A stretch of DNA of 64,000 nucleotides from Musa acuminata AAA Group (GCF_036884655.1 NC_088335.1:42957501-43021500), one strand, 5' to 3'. Positions 22,481 to 35,607 are shown, counted from the stretch's first letter. Notes: generated by a model not told the origin, from the sequence alone. Translations and numbers: made by a program.

Positions 22481-25400
22481 ATGTCGCTTTCAAATCCCTT
22501 ACGTGGCATACTTGATGTCAACCGCCTCACTGGTCCAAATTATACGGATTGGCTCCGTAACTTGAGAATTGTTCTCACAACGGAGAAAATCGTGTACGTC
22601 CTTGATACAGTGATGCCTACGCCCGAAGAAGGGGCAAGCGAGGATGAGATCGCTCGCTACGTGAAGTACATTGATGACTCCACTCTTGCTCAGTGCTATA
22701 TGTTGGGCTCTATGACTCCAGAGTTACAGAGACAACATGAAAAGATGGATGCCAGATCCATTCTCCTACATGTCCGCAAATTGTTTGAGGAACAGGGAAG
22801 GACTCAACGATATGAGATATCCAAGAGCCTTTTCCGCGCTAGGATGACTGAGGGGACACCGGTTCAGAACCATGTCCTAAAGATGATTGAGTGGATAGAG
22901 AAACTCACAGGTCTAGGAATGGTCCTAGAGGATAACTTGTGTGTGGACATTGTGCTTCAGTCCCTACCAGATTCCTTTTCACAGTTCATAATGAATTTTA
23001 ATATGAACAAGCTTGAGGTGACTCTCCCAGAGCTCCTCAATATGTTGAGGGAGGCAGAGAGTACTATTAAGAAAGAGAAGCCAGTTCTCTACACTGGTGA
23101 GACCAGAAAGAAAAGGAAAGCAGAAAGGTCCCTTAAGAAGGGAAAGGGCAAGGGCAAACAAGGTAAAGCAAAGGTTGCTAAGAAAGACCCAACAAAGGAC
23201 AAAGGCCAGTGCTTCCACTGTGGTAAAGATGGGCACTGGAAGAGAAACTGCAAAGAGTACCTTGCAGAAAGGGCGAAACAAAAGCTTGATGAAGCTTCAG
23301 GTACATTCATGATCAGTCTCCATTTGTTAGACTCTTATGATAACACATGGGTATTAGATACCGGTAGTGCTTATCATATATGCAATTCGTTGCAGGTTCT
23401 GGCAAGGCCTAGGAGACTAGAGAGAGGCGAGATGGACCTCAAGATGGGTAATGGAGCAAAAGTTGCTGTATTAGCTGTTGGCGAGGTCGCCCTACATCTG
23501 CCTAGTGGAGCTTTTATTGCATTAGATGCATGTTATTTTGTTCCTTCTATTATCAAAAACATTATCTTCATTTCATGTTTAACAGTTAGTGGATATAAAT
23601 TTGTTTTTGAGAACAATGGTTGTTCGATATTATTAGATGATAAGATCATCACGAAAGGAACATTGCATAATGGTTTATTTATGTTAGACACCACTCCACA
23701 TATCATGAATATAAATGTGTCCAAAAGGAAACGAGATGAGTTGAACAGTGCATACCTGTGGCATTGTAGGCTAGGTCACATCCATGAAAGAAGGATTCAA
23801 AAGTTGCTAAATGATGGATATCTAGATCCATTCGACTATGTGTCATATGCAACTTGTGAGCCTTGCATTCGTGGAAAACTGACCAACTCTCCATTTAGTG
23901 GAACTGGAGAGAGAGCCACTGAGTTGTTGGAACTCATACATAGTGATGTATGTGGACCCATGTCAACTCATGCCATTGGAGGTTACTCCTACTTCATTAC
24001 ATTTACTGATGATTTCTCAAGGTATGGATATGTGTACTTAATGAAGTACAAGTCCGAGGCCTTTGAGAAATTCAGAGAGTATAAGAATGAGGTGGAGAAC
24101 CAGACTGGAAAGAGTATCAAAACTCTTCGATCAGATCGAGGAGGTGAGTACTTAAGTACAGAGTTTACTCACTTCCTCAAGGACCATGGGATATTATCCC
24201 AATGGACACCTCCTTATACACCTCAGCTCAATGGTGTCTCTGAAAGGAGAAATCGTACATTATTAGATATGGTACGGTCCATGATGAGTTTCGCTGACCT
24301 ACCCATCTCATTCTGGGGATATGCCCTAGAAACCGCAGCTTACCTTCTGAACAGAGTTCCAACTAAGTCGGTGGTGTCTACACCATATGAGATATGGAAA
24401 GGGAAGAAGCCTGATCTTAAAGTAGTTAAGATTTGGGGCTGCTCTGCCCATGTTAAAAGACACAACCCCGATAAGTTAGAATCAAGGACAGGGCGATGTA
24501 AATTTGTGGGATACCCCAAGGAAACTTGTGGGTATTACTTCTATCATCTCGAGGACCAAAAGGTCTTTGTAGCTAAGAGAGCAGTGTTCCTTGAGAAGGA
24601 ACACATTCTTGACGGAGACAGTGGGAGAATGATAGAATTGAGCGAGGTTGGAGAACCAAGCTCAAGCACCACTCTACAGCCCGAGTCTGTTCAGGTATCT
24701 AATACACAAGTTTCAACTTTACGCAGGTCTGATAGAGTATCCCATCCTCCTGAGAGATATGTGGGACATATTAGAGCAGAGGATGTAGAGGATATTGATC
24801 CTCAGACCTACGAGGAGGCTATTATGAGTATAGACTCCGGGAAGTGGAAAGAAGCCATGAATTCTGAGATGGATTCTATGTACTCCAATAAGGTTTGGAA
24901 CCTAGTTGATGCACCCGAAGGTATTGTACCCATCGGTTGCAAGTGGATCTTTAAGAAAAAGATCGGAGTAGATGGAAAGGTAGAGACCTATAAAGCAAGG
25001 CTAGTGGCTAAGGGGTATCGTCAAAGGCAAGGTGTTGACTACGACGAAACTTTCTCACCCATAGCAATGCTAAAATCCATCAGAATTCTATTGGCTATTG
25101 CAGCACACTATGATTATGAGATCTGGCAGATGGATGTGAAAACCGCATTCCTCAACGGGAACCTGGAGGAGGAGGTGTATATGATGCAACCTGAGGGATT
25201 CGTGTCCAAGAACTGCCCAGATAAGGTGTGTAGGTTGCTTAGATCCATTTATGGACTAAAGCAAGCTTCCCGAAGTTGGAACATAAGATTTGATGAGGCA
25301 ATCAGATCTTATGACTTCGTTAAGAACGAAGATGAGCCTTGTGTATACAGAAAGGTAAGTGGGAGCGCTATTAGCTTTTTGGTGTTATATGTGGATGACA

Positions 25401-26374
25401 TCCTCATCATTGGGAATGACATAGGAATGCTATCCACAATAAAGGCTTGGTTATCTAGACACTTCTCCATGAAGGACTTAGGAGAAGCATCTTATATCTT
25501 GGGGATTAGAATCTATAGAGATAGATCCAAAAGGATGCTTGGCTTGTCCCAGTCCAGGTACATAGAAACTATTGTCAAAAGGTTTGGCATGGAAAATTCC
25601 AAAAGAGGTCTCATACCGATGAGACATGGGATATCGTTTTCTACGAGTATGTCCCCTAAGACTCCAGAAGAAAGGGCGAACATGGATATGATACCTTATG
25701 CCTCAGCAATAGGGTCTATCATGTATGCCATGCTATGTACTAGGCCTGATATAGCGCATGCTCTGAGTGTCACGAGCAGGTATCAGGCGGATCCAGGCTT
25801 GGAGCACTGGAAAGCAGTAAAGTGTATCCTTAAGTACTTGAGAAGGACTAAGGATCTTTTACTAGTATATGGAGGTAATAGCCTTAAGGTTGAAGGCTAC
25901 ACTGACTCAAGTTTTCAGTCTGATGTCGATGATAGCAAGTCGAATTCAGGGTATGTGTACACCTTGAATGGAGGAGCAGTGTGCTGGAAGAGTTCCAAGC
26001 AAGATACCACTGCTGACTCGACCACAGAGGCGGAGTACATTGCTGCATCAGATGTAGCAAAGGAGGGAGTCTGGTTGAAGAAGTTCATCACAGATTTGGG
26101 AGTCGTGCCGGATAGTGAGGAGCCGATTTCCCTATATTGCGACAACAACGGGGCAATTGCTCAAGCGAAGGAACCTAGGTCTCATCAGAAATCTAAGCAT
26201 GTTCTGAGGAGGTTCCACCTTATCAGAGAGATCGTAACCCGAGGAGATGTAGCAGTGGAAAGAGTTCCATCCGAAGATAACATTGCAGATCCACTAACAA
26301 AGCCATTGTCTCAGATTGTCTTTGAGCGTCACAGGGGTCTGATGGGGATCAGACACATAGGTGATTGGCTTTAG
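22481..26374 (+). CDS. Family A copia gag-pol polyprotein, copy 1
   Basis: 1,297 residues from the first ATG ([20 protein letters not shown]), in one frame without stops. Domains in order, with positions from that Met: Gag capsid-like part 1-200; Lys-rich linker; zinc knuckle [14 protein letters not shown] at about 244-257; aspartic protease with LDTGS at about 292-296; integrase with an [11 protein letters not shown] zinc-binding part and a catalytic core holding [20 protein letters not shown] and a [10 protein letters not shown] segment; reverse transcriptase with [10 protein letters not shown] and [12 protein letters not shown]; RNase H with [19 protein letters not shown] and YCDNNGAI. The integrase-before-RT order makes it Ty1/copia, probably Tork/Angela-like. 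All catalytic motifs look intact, so the copy may be competent. A GTGGGAGAT polypurine tract follows just before LTR 2. Confidence 0.95.
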   Translation: MSLSNPLRGILDVNRLTGPNYTDWLRNLRIVLTTEKIVYVLDTVMPTPEEGASEDEIARYVKYIDDSTLAQCYMLGSMTPELQRQHEKMDARSILLHVRKLFEEQGRTQRYEISKSLFRARMTEGTPVQNHVLKMIEWIEKLTGLGMVLEDNLCVDIVLQSLPDSFSQFIMNFNMNKLEVTLPELLNMLREAESTIKKEKPVLYTGETRKKRKAERSLKKGKGKGKQGKAKVAKKDPTKDKGQCFHCGKDGHWKRNCKEYLAERAKQKLDEASGTFMISLHLLDSYDNTWVLDTGSAYHICNSLQVLARPRRLERGEMDLKMGNGAKVAVLAVGEVALHLPSGAFIALDACYFVPSIIKNIIFISCLTVSGYKFVFENNGCSILLDDKIITKGTLHNGLFMLDTTPHIMNINVSKRKRDELNSAYLWHCRLGHIHERRIQKLLNDGYLDPFDYVSYATCEPCIRGKLTNSPFSGTGERATELLELIHSDVCGPMSTHAIGGYSYFITFTDDFSRYGYVYLMKYKSEAFEKFREYKNEVENQTGKSIKTLRSDRGGEYLSTEFTHFLKDHGILSQWTPPYTPQLNGVSERRNRTLLDMVRSMMSFADLPISFWGYALETAAYLLNRVPTKSVVSTPYEIWKGKKPDLKVVKIWGCSAHVKRHNPDKLESRTGRCKFVGYPKETCGYYFYHLEDQKVFVAKRAVFLEKEHILDGDSGRMIELSEVGEPSSSTTLQPESVQVSNTQVSTLRRSDRVSHPPERYVGHIRAEDVEDIDPQTYEEAIMSIDSGKWKEAMNSEMDSMYSNKVWNLVDAPEGIVPIGCKWIFKKKIGVDGKVETYKARLVAKGYRQRQGVDYDETFSPIAMLKSIRILLAIAAHYDYEIWQMDVKTAFLNGNLEEEVYMMQPEGFVSKNCPDKVCRLLRSIYGLKQASRSWNIRFDEAIRSYDFVKNEDEPCVYRKVSGSAISFLVLYVDDILIIGNDIGMLSTIKAWLSRHFSMKDLGEASYILGIRIYRDRSKRMLGLSQSRYIETIVKRFGMENSKRGLIPMRHGISFSTSMSPKTPEERANMDMIPYASAIGSIMYAMLCTRPDIAHALSVTSRYQADPGLEHWKAVKCILKYLRRTKDLLLVYGGNSLKVEGYTDSSFQSDVDDSKSNSGYVYTLNGGAVCWKSSKQDTTADSTTEAEYIAASDVAKEGVWLKKFITDLGVVPDSEEPISLYCDNNGAIAQAKEPRSHQKSKHVLRRFHLIREIVTRGDVAVERVPSEDNIADPLTKPLSQIVFERHRGLMGIRHIGDWL

Positions 26375-26376
26375 GT

Positions 26377-26388
26377 CAAGTGGGAGAT
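26377..26388 (+). promoter_or_regulatory. Polypurine tract of family A copy 1
   Basis: CAAGTGGGAGAT directly before LTR 2, three bases after the pol stop codon; it is the expected start site of plus-strand synthesis. The same tract of copy 2 is at 33,659-33,670. Confidence 0.85.
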
Positions 26389-27883
26389 TGCTAGTCATAA
26401 GTGCCCAGCAAGCCAATCACGTGAGTGATGGCACGTGTGACTTGATACAGAATCTTTTTGCTTATTATATTTTGGCGTATATCACTTTATAACTATTGCA
26501 TAAATGCATATGTATTGTGATGTCCTTGGATTTGTGCAATGGGAATCGGATCGTGATGAGATCACGATAATGAGATCGATTCACCTTTAAACACATATCC
26601 TAAATAATCCCGGTCATAGGTTACTCGAGAGGGACATCGTGATAACCGGATAGACTGGTGTGCTGTATACCCGTCCATATGATGGATGCAGCTGGTCTCA
26701 TAGCTGCTCGTGTAGGGACACTAGGGATACAGTACAGGTGCTCATTGGAGAATGAGTTCACTGATTGATCCGCTTACGGAATGCTGGATGGTTGATGATG
26801 CCTTATTGTCAGACAACGATTCCGTAGTCCTAGTGGTGTATCTGGTTCTTAGACTTGAGACACCAAGGATGTCCTGTATGAGTGCTCCACTCTTTGATAC
26901 CAGACTTATAGGTTTGGCTGTTCCCAGATCTAGTACAGCTGGTCATTGGGAGTGGTAGTCGACCTTACGAGGGCTATTGAGTGTCGATAGAGGATCATTC
27001 ACTCTCGGTATCATGAGAGGAATATCCCATGTGTTCTTGCTCAGACAAATCCCTGGCAAGGGTCATTCGGGTTGAGAGAGAAAGAGTTCTCCGGGAGAAT
27101 CCGATTAGAGCGAGACTCGAGTAGAAACCGTATGGGTCTGACAGCACCATGCTCGATATACGGTCTCTGGGATATTAGATGGATGAGGGACTATAGGTAC
27201 ATGGTAACTGAGGACAGACAGGTCCAATGGATTGGATTCCCCTGTATCGTCTGGGGACTACGGCGTAGTGGCCTAGTACTTCCGTAGTCGATGAGTCGAG
27301 TGAATTATTACAGAGATAATAATTCACTTAGTTAGAAGGAGTTCTGACAGGTATGACTCACGGCCAGCTCGATATTGGGCCTAGAGGGTCACACACATAT
27401 GGTAGGCATTGCGATGAGTAGAGGTTCGGATATGAGATATCCGACGGAGCCCTTGTCTTATTGGATGCAGATCCAATACCCACTAGGGAAAGGACCCATT
27501 AGGGTTTTGACACGGGATCTCTATAAATAGGAGGGATTCACAGTCTCATAGGCTAGAGTCTTTGCTTGCCCTTCCTATTCTCCTCTCCCTCTCCACCTCA
27601 GAGTAGGCCTGGAGTTTTGAGGAGCGTCGTCGCAACCCTGCTGTGTGGATCACCGCTAGAGAGGAGGACGCTTGACCTCCTTCACCCTCTCCTAAGGATC
27701 TGCAAGGAAACAGGGATATACGATCTCCCTAGGTAACACAATCTCTATACGCAGTTTTGTGTTTTTGCGGATTTTGCGCACCAATCTTCGCACGACGATG
27801 AACATCTTTTTGGGAATCGGGGATTTTTGTTTTCTTGTTCTTCCGCTGCGCATATGATGTCGCCCCCCTATGATTCCCCAACA
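26389..27883 (+). repeat. Family A LTR 2 (shared central LTR)
   Basis: 1,495 bp, serving as 3' LTR of copy 1 and 5' LTR of copy 2. By eye it equals LTR 1, also at the five sites where LTR 3 differs. There is no target duplication on either side, as expected for a recombination product. Confidence 0.95.
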
Positions 27884-27884
27884 G

Positions 27885-27896
27885 TGGTATCAGAGC
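27885..27896 (+). promoter_or_regulatory. Primer binding site of family A copy 2
   Basis: TGGTATCAGAGC two bases after LTR 2, identical to that of copy 1. Confidence 0.9.
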
Positions 27897-27900
27897 CAGG

Positions 27901-29762
27901 TTGTTCGTGCGAATGATTGGTTTTTGAACTACGTGTGTTGTGTTTAGGAAGAATATTGACGTCAAAATCGTTGACGCAAAAGCAAGGAAGGGCAGCAACA
28001 GTTGCTGCCCTCGATCTGCATGCCTGCAGCCAGTCGCAGCCGTAGCCAGGCAGCACAGCGCCGGCGCATGCGCAAGCGCTGTGCCTGCAGCAGCCGGCCG
28101 GCGGTCTGCTTGCAGCAGGCTTACGGCCGGCGGGGCTGGGAGCCCGCTCGGTAGAAGCGCCTGCGGTCACTGAGCCCGCGGGCAGAGGCGCCGCGGGGCA
28201 GCAGCGCGGGCTGAGGCACCGCAGGGCAGCGGCGCCTGTGGCCGCTGCTCCCACGGGCAAAAACCCCGCAGGGGCGGCCGCCAGCGAGACAGCACCACCT
28301 GCGGGCGCTGACTCGCGGGCAGAACCGCCCGCGAAGGCGGCGGCGCCCGCGGGGACGCCCACCTGCAGCGGCAGCGACCCCAGCGGGCGTGCCACCTGCA
28401 GGCGAGGGCAGTGCCCTCGCCCTCGCCGCACAGGCCGCCGCCAGCAGGGTGGCGGCGGCGGCGGCGCAGCAGCGAAAAGGGGAAAGGGTATTAGGGTTTT
28501 CTGCGCAAAAGACAGTTTTGCCCCTCGGAATTTGAGAAATTCCAGTTTCTATCTTTTGTCCAAATTACGAAAATACCCTTAGGAATTGAGAAATTCCCTA
28601 TATATCCCTGATTTCAGAAAATATTAATTAATTAAAAGGTTTAGTTGATTATTATTTTTATTATTATCTAGTAGTCCTACATGATGATGATTATTTATAC
28701 ATGTGATGTATGATGAGTGGACGGATGATCATGGACCGTGTGATGTGTGTACTTGTGATTATTATTATTGAGGTCTGCGAACCTCCATTATATTTCTCGT
28801 TTATTGTCGGGCCTGCGTGCCTATGATTAAGTTGTAATCACATGAGGAGGCGCAGCGGGAGCGTGGAAGCCATAGCGGGACCCACGAGACGGACGATCGT
28901 GATGCATGGAGATGCATCAAGATGTCGACGGAACCAACGAGGACGAGATGGACGATCACAAGGCATGGAGATGCACCGTTGCACACATAGATCTTGATGT
29001 GAGTGATTAGGCCTACTGGCTCGGGCCTAATCATATTAGGTTGTGGTCCATGATCATCTGGTGTGATTGCTTATACACATACTAGATATGTATATATATT
29101 TGCATGCGATGTAGATATATATTAAATATGTATATGTGTGACATGTCATATTAGGAGACCAAATCATAGAAACATCTCTCGATAATATTAAGTCGGTAAA
29201 CGTGAGGCAATTAGATTGACCCACGTGGCCTTCCATCGTTATGAGTAGGAACCGAATCCCGGTGTAGGTTGAGTTGGTCGAGTCCCTCGAGACTCACCTA
29301 TATCGCGATTCGCTATCTTGCTTACGACATAGAGATGTCACCGGTGACCTGAGGGCATGATATGCTTGGTCGAGTCCCTCGAGGGTATATCATCAAATCA
29401 GACTCATCTTGTAACGAAGGTGTTGACTTAACCGAGCATCATGGTTGGTCGAGTCCCTCGAGGCCATGGTGATTCGGAGGCCGAACAGGACGGGAATCAC
29501 AAGGAGTTATGATCGGCAAGAGTTGTCTACCTTTTAGGCTTAGTGTGATTGGTCGAGTCCCTCGAGGTTACACTAAGACGCTGATTGGATCCTGATCCCC
29601 ACTAGAAGTCTGCCGGAGACTTCCGTTTCACGTGCTGAGGGTGTCGCGTGACTCGTTAGTAAAATAGTGGGAGCATATTAAGATAGAAGTCCATATCTTG
29701 ATAGTTTATTTCTTGCAAAATCTGCATGTTATTCATTTTTGCTACATCTTTATTTTCAGAAA
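27901..29762 (+). other. Structured 5' leader of family A copy 2
   Basis: Same length and order as the leader of copy 1. Two changes are visible in the GC-rich part (C to T at 28,043 and G to A near 28,123). The first makes a stop codon in the long GC-rich open frame of copy 1, which argues against that frame being a gene. The four hairpins are unchanged. Confidence 0.6.
29265..29577 (+). repeat. Four hairpins with an identical core, copy 2
   Basis: Identical to the hairpin block of copy 1, shifted by 7,282 bp. Cores start at 29,274, 29,366, 29,445 and 29,549. Confidence 0.8.
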
Positions 29763-32700
29763 ATGTCGCTTTCAAATCCCTTACGTGGCATACTTGATGT
29801 CAACCGCCTCACTGGTCCAAATTATACGGATTGGCTCCGTAACTTGAGAATTGTTCTCACAACGGAGAAAATCGTGTACGTCCTTGATACAGTGATGCCT
29901 ACGCCCGAAGAAGGGGCAAGCGAGGATGAGATCGCTCGCTACGTGAAGTACATTGATGACTCCACTCTTGCTCAGTGCTATATGTTGGGCTCTATGACTC
30001 CAGAGTTACAGAGACAACATGAAAAGATGGATGCCAGATCCATTCTCCTACATGTCCGCAAATTGTTTGAGGAACAGGGAAGGACTCAACGATATGAGAT
30101 ATCCAAGAGCCTTTTCCGCGCTAGGATGACTGAGGGGACACCGGTTCAGAACCATGTCCTAAAGATGATTGAGTGGATAGAGAAACTCACAGGTCTAGGA
30201 ATGGTCCTAGAGGATAACTTGTGTGTGGACATTGTGCTTCAGTCCCTACCAGATTCCTTTTCACAGTTCATAATGAATTTTAATATGAACAAGCTTGAGG
30301 TGACTCTCCCAGAGCTCCTCAATATGTTGAGGGAGGCAGAGAGTACTATTAAGAAAGAGAAGCCAGTTCTCTACACTGGTGAGACCAGAAAGAAAAGGAA
30401 AGCAGAAAGGTCCCTTAAGAAGGGAAAGGGCAAGGGCAAACAAGGTAAAGCAAAGGTTGCTAAGAAAGACCCAACAAAGGACAAAGGCCAGTGCTTCCAC
30501 TGTGGTAAAGATGGGCACTGGAAGAGAAACTGCAAAGAGTACCTTGCAGAAAGGGCGAAACAAAAGCTTGATGAAGCTTCAGGTACATTCATGATCAGTC
30601 TCCATTTGTTAGACTCTTATGATAACACATGGGTATTAGATACCGGTAGTGCTTATCATATATGCAATTCGTTGCAGGTTCTGGCAAGGCCTAGGAGACT
30701 AGAGAGAGGCGAGATGGACCTCAAGATGGGTAATGGAGCAAAAGTTGCTGTATTAGCTGTTGGCGAGGTCGCCCTACATCTGCCTAGTGGAGCTTTTATT
30801 GCATTAGATGCATGTTATTTTGTTCCTTCTATTATCAAAAACATTATCTTCATTTCATGTTTAACAGTTAGTGGATATAAATTTGTTTTTGAGAACAATG
30901 GTTGTTCGATATTATTAGATGATAAGATCATCACGAAAGGAACATTGCATAATGGTTTATTTATGTTAGACACCACTCCACATATCATGAATATAAATGT
31001 GTCCAAAAGGAAACGAGATGAGTTGAACAGTGCATACCTGTGGCATTGTAGGCTAGGTCACATCCATGAAAGAAGGATTCAAAAGTTGCTAAATGATGGA
31101 TATCTAGATCCATTCGACTATGTGTCATATGCAACTTGTGAGCCTTGCATTCGTGGAAAACTGACCAACTCTCCATTTAGTGGAACTGGAGAGAGAGCCA
31201 CTGAGTTGTTGGAACTCATACATAGTGATGTATGTGGACCCATGTCAACTCATGCCATTGGAGGTTACTCCTACTTCATTACATTTACTGATGATTTCTC
31301 AAGGTATGGATATGTGTACTTAATGAAGTACAAGTCCGAGGCCTTTGAGAAATTCAGAGAGTATAAGAATGAGGTGGAGAACCAGACTGGAAAGAGTATC
31401 AAAACTCTTCGATCAGATCGAGGAGGTGAGTACTTAAGTACAGAGTTTACTCACTTCCTCAAGGACCATGGGATATTATCCCAATGGACACCTCCTTATA
31501 CACCTCAGCTCAATGGTGTCTCTGAAAGGAGAAATCGTACATTATTAGATATGGTACGGTCCATGATGAGTTTCGCTGACCTACCCATCTCATTCTGGGG
31601 ATATGCCCTAGAAACCGCAGCTTACCTTCTGAACAGAGTTCCAACTAAGTCGGTGGTGTCTACACCATATGAGATATGGAAAGGGAAGAAGCCTGATCTT
31701 AAAGTAGTTAAGATTTGGGGCTGCTCTGCCCATGTTAAAAGACACAACCCCGATAAGTTAGAATCAAGGACAGGGCGATGTAAATTTGTGGGATACCCCA
31801 AGGAAACTTGTGGGTATTACTTCTATCATCTCGAGGACCAAAAGGTCTTTGTAGCTAAGAGAGCAGTGTTCCTTGAGAAGGAACACATTCTTGACGGAGA
31901 CAGTGGGAGAATGATAGAATTGAGCGAGGTTGGAGAACCAAGCTCAAGCACCACTCTACAGCCCGAGTCTGTTCAGGTATCTAATACACAAGTTTCAACT
32001 TTACGCAGGTCTGATAGAGTATCCCATCCTCCTGAGAGATATGTGGGACATATTAGAGCAGAGGATGTAGAGGATATTGATCCTCAGACCTACGAGGAGG
32101 CTATTATGAGTATAGACTCCGGGAAGTGGAAAGAAGCCATGAATTCTGAGATGGATTCTATGTACTCCAATAAGGTTTGGAACCTAGTTGATGCACCCGA
32201 AGGTATTGTACCCATCGGTTGCAAGTGGATCTTTAAGAAAAAGATCGGAGTAGATGGAAAGGTAGAGACCTATAAAGCAAGGCTAGTGGCTAAGGGGTAT
32301 CGTCAAAGGCAAGGTGTTGACTACGACGAAACTTTCTCACCCATAGCAATGCTAAAATCCATCAGAATTCTATTGGCTATTGCAGCACACTATGATTATG
32401 AGATCTGGCAGATGGATGTGAAAACCGCATTCCTCAACGGGAACCTGGAGGAGGAGGTGTATATGATGCAACCTGAGGGATTCGTGTCCAAGAACTGCCC
32501 AGATAAGGTGTGTAGGTTGCTTAGATCCATTTATGGACTAAAGCAAGCTTCCCGAAGTTGGAACATAAGATTTGATGAGGCAATCAGATCTTATGACTTC
32601 GTTAAGAACGAAGATGAGCCTTGTGTATACAGAAAGGTAAGTGGGAGCGCTATTAGCTTTTTGGTGTTATATGTGGATGACATCCTCATCATTGGGAATG

Positions 32701-33656
32701 ACATAGGAATGCTATCCACAATAAAGGCTTGGTTATCTAGACACTTCTCCATGAAGGACTTAGGAGAAGCATCTTATATCTTGGGGATTAGAATCTATAG
32801 AGATAGATCCAAAAGGATGCTTGGCTTGTCCCAGTCCAGGTACATAGAAACTATTGTCAAAAGGTTTGGCATGGAAAATTCCAAAAGAGGTCTCATACCG
32901 ATGAGACATGGGATATCGTTTTCTACGAGTATGTCCCCTAAGACTCCAGAAGAAAGGGCGAACATGGATATGATACCTTATGCCTCAGCAATAGGGTCTA
33001 TCATGTATGCCATGCTATGTACTAGGCCTGATATAGCGCATGCTCTGAGTGTCACGAGCAGGTATCAGGCGGATCCAGGCTTGGAGCACTGGAAAGCAGT
33101 AAAGTGTATCCTTAAGTACTTGAGAAGGACTAAGGATCTTTTACTAGTATATGGAGGTAATAGCCTTAAGGTTGAAGGCTACACTGACTCAAGTTTTCAG
33201 TCTGATGTCGATGATAGCAAGTCGAATTCAGGGTATGTGTACACCTTGAATGGAGGAGCAGTGTGCTGGAAGAGTTCCAAGCAAGATACCACTGCTGACT
33301 CGACCACAGAGGCGGAGTACATTGCTGCATCAGATGCAGCAAAGGAGGGAGTCTGGTTGAAGAAGTTCATCACAGATTTGGGAGTCGTGCCGGATAGTGA
33401 GGAGCCGATTTCCCTATATTGCGACAACAACGGGGCAATTGCTCAAGCGAAGGAACCTAGGTCTCATCAGAAATCTAAGCATGTTCTGAGGAGGTTCCAC
33501 CTTATCAGAGAGATCGTAACCCGAGGAGATGTAGCAGTGGAAAGAGTTCCATCCGAAAATAACATTGCAGATCCACTAACAAAGCCATTGTCTCAGATTG
33601 TCTTTGAGCGTCACAGGGGTCTGATGGGGATCAGACACATAGGTGATTGGCTTTAG
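29763..33656 (+). CDS. Family A copia gag-pol polyprotein, copy 2
   Basis: 1,297 residues in an open frame, with the same domains and catalytic motifs as copy 1. It differs from copy 1 at two residues near the C-terminus: Ala instead of Val in the RNase H AASD.AKEGV stretch (codon GCA against GTA), and Asn instead of Asp in the VPSE.NIAD stretch (AAT against GAT). Neither change touches a catalytic residue. Stop codon TAG at 33,654-33,656, followed by the polypurine tract and LTR 3. Confidence 0.95.
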   Translation: MSLSNPLRGILDVNRLTGPNYTDWLRNLRIVLTTEKIVYVLDTVMPTPEEGASEDEIARYVKYIDDSTLAQCYMLGSMTPELQRQHEKMDARSILLHVRKLFEEQGRTQRYEISKSLFRARMTEGTPVQNHVLKMIEWIEKLTGLGMVLEDNLCVDIVLQSLPDSFSQFIMNFNMNKLEVTLPELLNMLREAESTIKKEKPVLYTGETRKKRKAERSLKKGKGKGKQGKAKVAKKDPTKDKGQCFHCGKDGHWKRNCKEYLAERAKQKLDEASGTFMISLHLLDSYDNTWVLDTGSAYHICNSLQVLARPRRLERGEMDLKMGNGAKVAVLAVGEVALHLPSGAFIALDACYFVPSIIKNIIFISCLTVSGYKFVFENNGCSILLDDKIITKGTLHNGLFMLDTTPHIMNINVSKRKRDELNSAYLWHCRLGHIHERRIQKLLNDGYLDPFDYVSYATCEPCIRGKLTNSPFSGTGERATELLELIHSDVCGPMSTHAIGGYSYFITFTDDFSRYGYVYLMKYKSEAFEKFREYKNEVENQTGKSIKTLRSDRGGEYLSTEFTHFLKDHGILSQWTPPYTPQLNGVSERRNRTLLDMVRSMMSFADLPISFWGYALETAAYLLNRVPTKSVVSTPYEIWKGKKPDLKVVKIWGCSAHVKRHNPDKLESRTGRCKFVGYPKETCGYYFYHLEDQKVFVAKRAVFLEKEHILDGDSGRMIELSEVGEPSSSTTLQPESVQVSNTQVSTLRRSDRVSHPPERYVGHIRAEDVEDIDPQTYEEAIMSIDSGKWKEAMNSEMDSMYSNKVWNLVDAPEGIVPIGCKWIFKKKIGVDGKVETYKARLVAKGYRQRQGVDYDETFSPIAMLKSIRILLAIAAHYDYEIWQMDVKTAFLNGNLEEEVYMMQPEGFVSKNCPDKVCRLLRSIYGLKQASRSWNIRFDEAIRSYDFVKNEDEPCVYRKVSGSAISFLVLYVDDILIIGNDIGMLSTIKAWLSRHFSMKDLGEASYILGIRIYRDRSKRMLGLSQSRYIETIVKRFGMENSKRGLIPMRHGISFSTSMSPKTPEERANMDMIPYASAIGSIMYAMLCTRPDIAHALSVTSRYQADPGLEHWKAVKCILKYLRRTKDLLLVYGGNSLKVEGYTDSSFQSDVDDSKSNSGYVYTLNGGAVCWKSSKQDTTADSTTEAEYIAASDAAKEGVWLKKFITDLGVVPDSEEPISLYCDNNGAIAQAKEPRSHQKSKHVLRRFHLIREIVTRGDVAVERVPSENNIADPLTKPLSQIVFERHRGLMGIRHIGDWL

Positions 33657-33670
33657 GTCAAGTGGGAGAT

Positions 33671-35165
33671 TGCTAGTCATAAGTGCCCAGCAAGCCAATC
33701 ACGTGAGTGATGGCACGTGTGACTTGATACAGAATCTTTTTGCTTATTATATTTTGGCGTATATCACTTTATAACTATTGCATAAATGCATATGTATTGT
33801 GATGTCCTTGGATTTGTGCAATGGGAATCGGATCGTGATGAGATCACGATAATGAGATCGATTCACCTTTAAACACATATCCTAAATAATCCCGGTCATA
33901 GGTTACTCGAGAGGGACATCGTGATAACCGGATAGACTGGTGTGCTGTATACCCGTCCATATGATGGATGCAGCTGGTCTCATAGCTGCTCGTGTAGGGA
34001 CACTAGGGATACAGTACAGGTGCTCATTGGAGAATGAGTTCACTGATTGATCCGCTTACGGAATGCTGGATGGTTGATGATGCCTTATTGTCAGACAACG
34101 ATTCCGTAGTCCTAGTGGTGTATCTGGTTCTTAGACTTGAGACACCAAGGATGTCCTGTATGAGTGCTCCACTCTTTGATACCAGACTTATAGGTTTGGC
34201 TGTTCCCAGATCTAGTACAGCTGGTCATTGGGAGTGGTAGTCGACCTTACGAGGGCTATTGAGTGTCGATAGAGGATCATCCACTCTCGGTATCATGAGA
34301 GGAATATCCCATGTGTTCTTGCTCAGACAAATCTCTGGCCAGGGTCATTCGGGTTGAGAGAGAAAGAGTTCTCCGGGAGAATCCGATTAGAGCGAGACTC
34401 GAGTAGAAACCGTATGGGTCTGACAGCACCATGCTCGATATACGGTCTCTGGGATATTAGATGGATGAGGGACTATAGGTACATGGTAACTGAGGACAGA
34501 CAGGTCCAATGGATTGGATTCCCCTGTATCGTCTGGGGACTACGGCGTAGTGGCCTAGTACTTCCGTAGTCGATGAGTCGAGTGAATTATTACAGAGATA
34601 ATAATTCACTTAGTTAGAAGGAGTTCTGACAGGTATGACTCACGGCCAGCTCGATATTGGGCCTAGAGGGTCACACACATATGGTAGGCATTGCGATGAG
34701 TAGAGGTTCGGATATGAGATATCCGACGGAGCCCTTGTCTTATTGGATGCAGATCCAATACCCACTAGGGAAAGGACCCATTAGGGTTTTGACATGGGAT
34801 CTCTATAAATAGGAGGGATTCACAGCCTCATAGGCTAGAGTCTTTGCTTGCCCTTCCTATTCTCCTCTCCCTCTCCACCTCAGAGTAGGCCTGGAGTTTT
34901 GAGGAGCGTCGTCGCAACCCTGCTGTGTGGATCACCGCTAGAGAGGAGGACGCTTGACCTCCTTCACCCTCTCCTAAGGATCTGCAAGGAAACAGGGATA
35001 TACGATCTCCCTAGGTAACACAATCTCTATACGCAGTTTTGTGTTTTTGCGGATTTTGCGCACCAATCTTCGCACGACGATGAACATCTTTTTGGGAATC
35101 GGGGATTTTTGTTTTCTTGTTCTTCCGCTGCGCATATGATGTCGCCCCCCTATGATTCCCCAACA
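33671..35165 (+). repeat. Family A LTR 3 (3' LTR of the array)
   Basis: 1,495 bp, ending TTCCCCAACA before the target duplication TAAAC. At least five single-base differences from LTRs 1 and 2: near 34,281 (ATCCACT against ATTCACT), 34,333 and 34,340 (ATCTCTGGCCAGG against ATCCCTGGCAAGG), 34,794 (GACATGGG against GACACGGG) and 34,827 (ACAGCCTC against ACAGTCTC). All five lie in the right two-thirds of the LTR. Confidence 0.95.
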
Positions 35166-35170
35166 TAAAC

Positions 35171-35557
35171 TACGTAAACTGTGTTTAGACGTAAAACTGT
35201 GTTTTAGACGTAAAACTACGTTTAGATGTAAAACTGTGTTTAGACGTAAAACTGCGTTTAGACGCAAACTGCACTGCGCTTAGACGCAATCTGATCTTAG
35301 ACGCAAACTGCGCTTAGACGCAATCTGCATTTAGACGCAAACTGCATTTAGATGCAAACTGCGTAAACTGTGCTTAGACGCAAACTGTGTTTAGACATAA
35401 ACTGCACTTAATCATAAGTATTCTTAGAATCGGCTTTTGCATCAAAATAGTTTTTATCAAACGAACGCAGCTTTCGTTTTTAATCGCTGAAAGATTTCCG
35501 CTGCACTAATTCACCCCCCCCCCCCCCCCCCCCCTCTTAGTGCTCTCGATCCTAACA
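35171..35557 (+). repeat. Sirevirus 5' LTR, right part, with TTTAGACGTAAACTG minisatellite and poly-C tract
   Basis: The remainder of the 5' LTR after the family A array. It holds many 17-18-bp units of the type CTGTGTTTAGACGTAAAA with variants (TTAGACGCAAACTGCG), continuing from 19,030-19,106. Near the end is a run of 21 C (35,514-35,534), against only 9 C in the 3' LTR (42,952-42,960). It ends CTCGATCCTAACA. Confidence 0.9.
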
Positions 35558-35559
35558 AT

Positions 35560-35571
35560 TGGTATCAGAGC
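35560..35571 (+). promoter_or_regulatory. Primer binding site of the Sirevirus
   Basis: TGGTATCAGAGC, two bases after the LTR, complementary to initiator-Met tRNA. Confidence 0.9.
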
Positions 35572-35607
35572 AAGGTTAACTCTCTAACGGATTAAAACCC
35601 AAAAGAA

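Larger units (their letters stand above)
19107..35165 (+). mobile_element. Tandem array of copia family A: three LTRs, two internal regions
   Basis: LTRs at 19,107-20,601, 26,389-27,883 and 33,671-35,165 (1,495 bp each) alternate with internal regions at 20,602-26,388 and 27,884-33,670 (5,787 bp each). The period is exactly 7,282 bp. The whole array is flanked by TAAAC at 19,102-19,106 and 35,166-35,170, while the inner junctions have no target duplication, so it arose from a single insertion that was later enlarged. Both pol frames are open. The internal copies differ at four sites that I can see, and the third LTR differs from the other two at five or more, so it is young. Confidence 0.95.
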
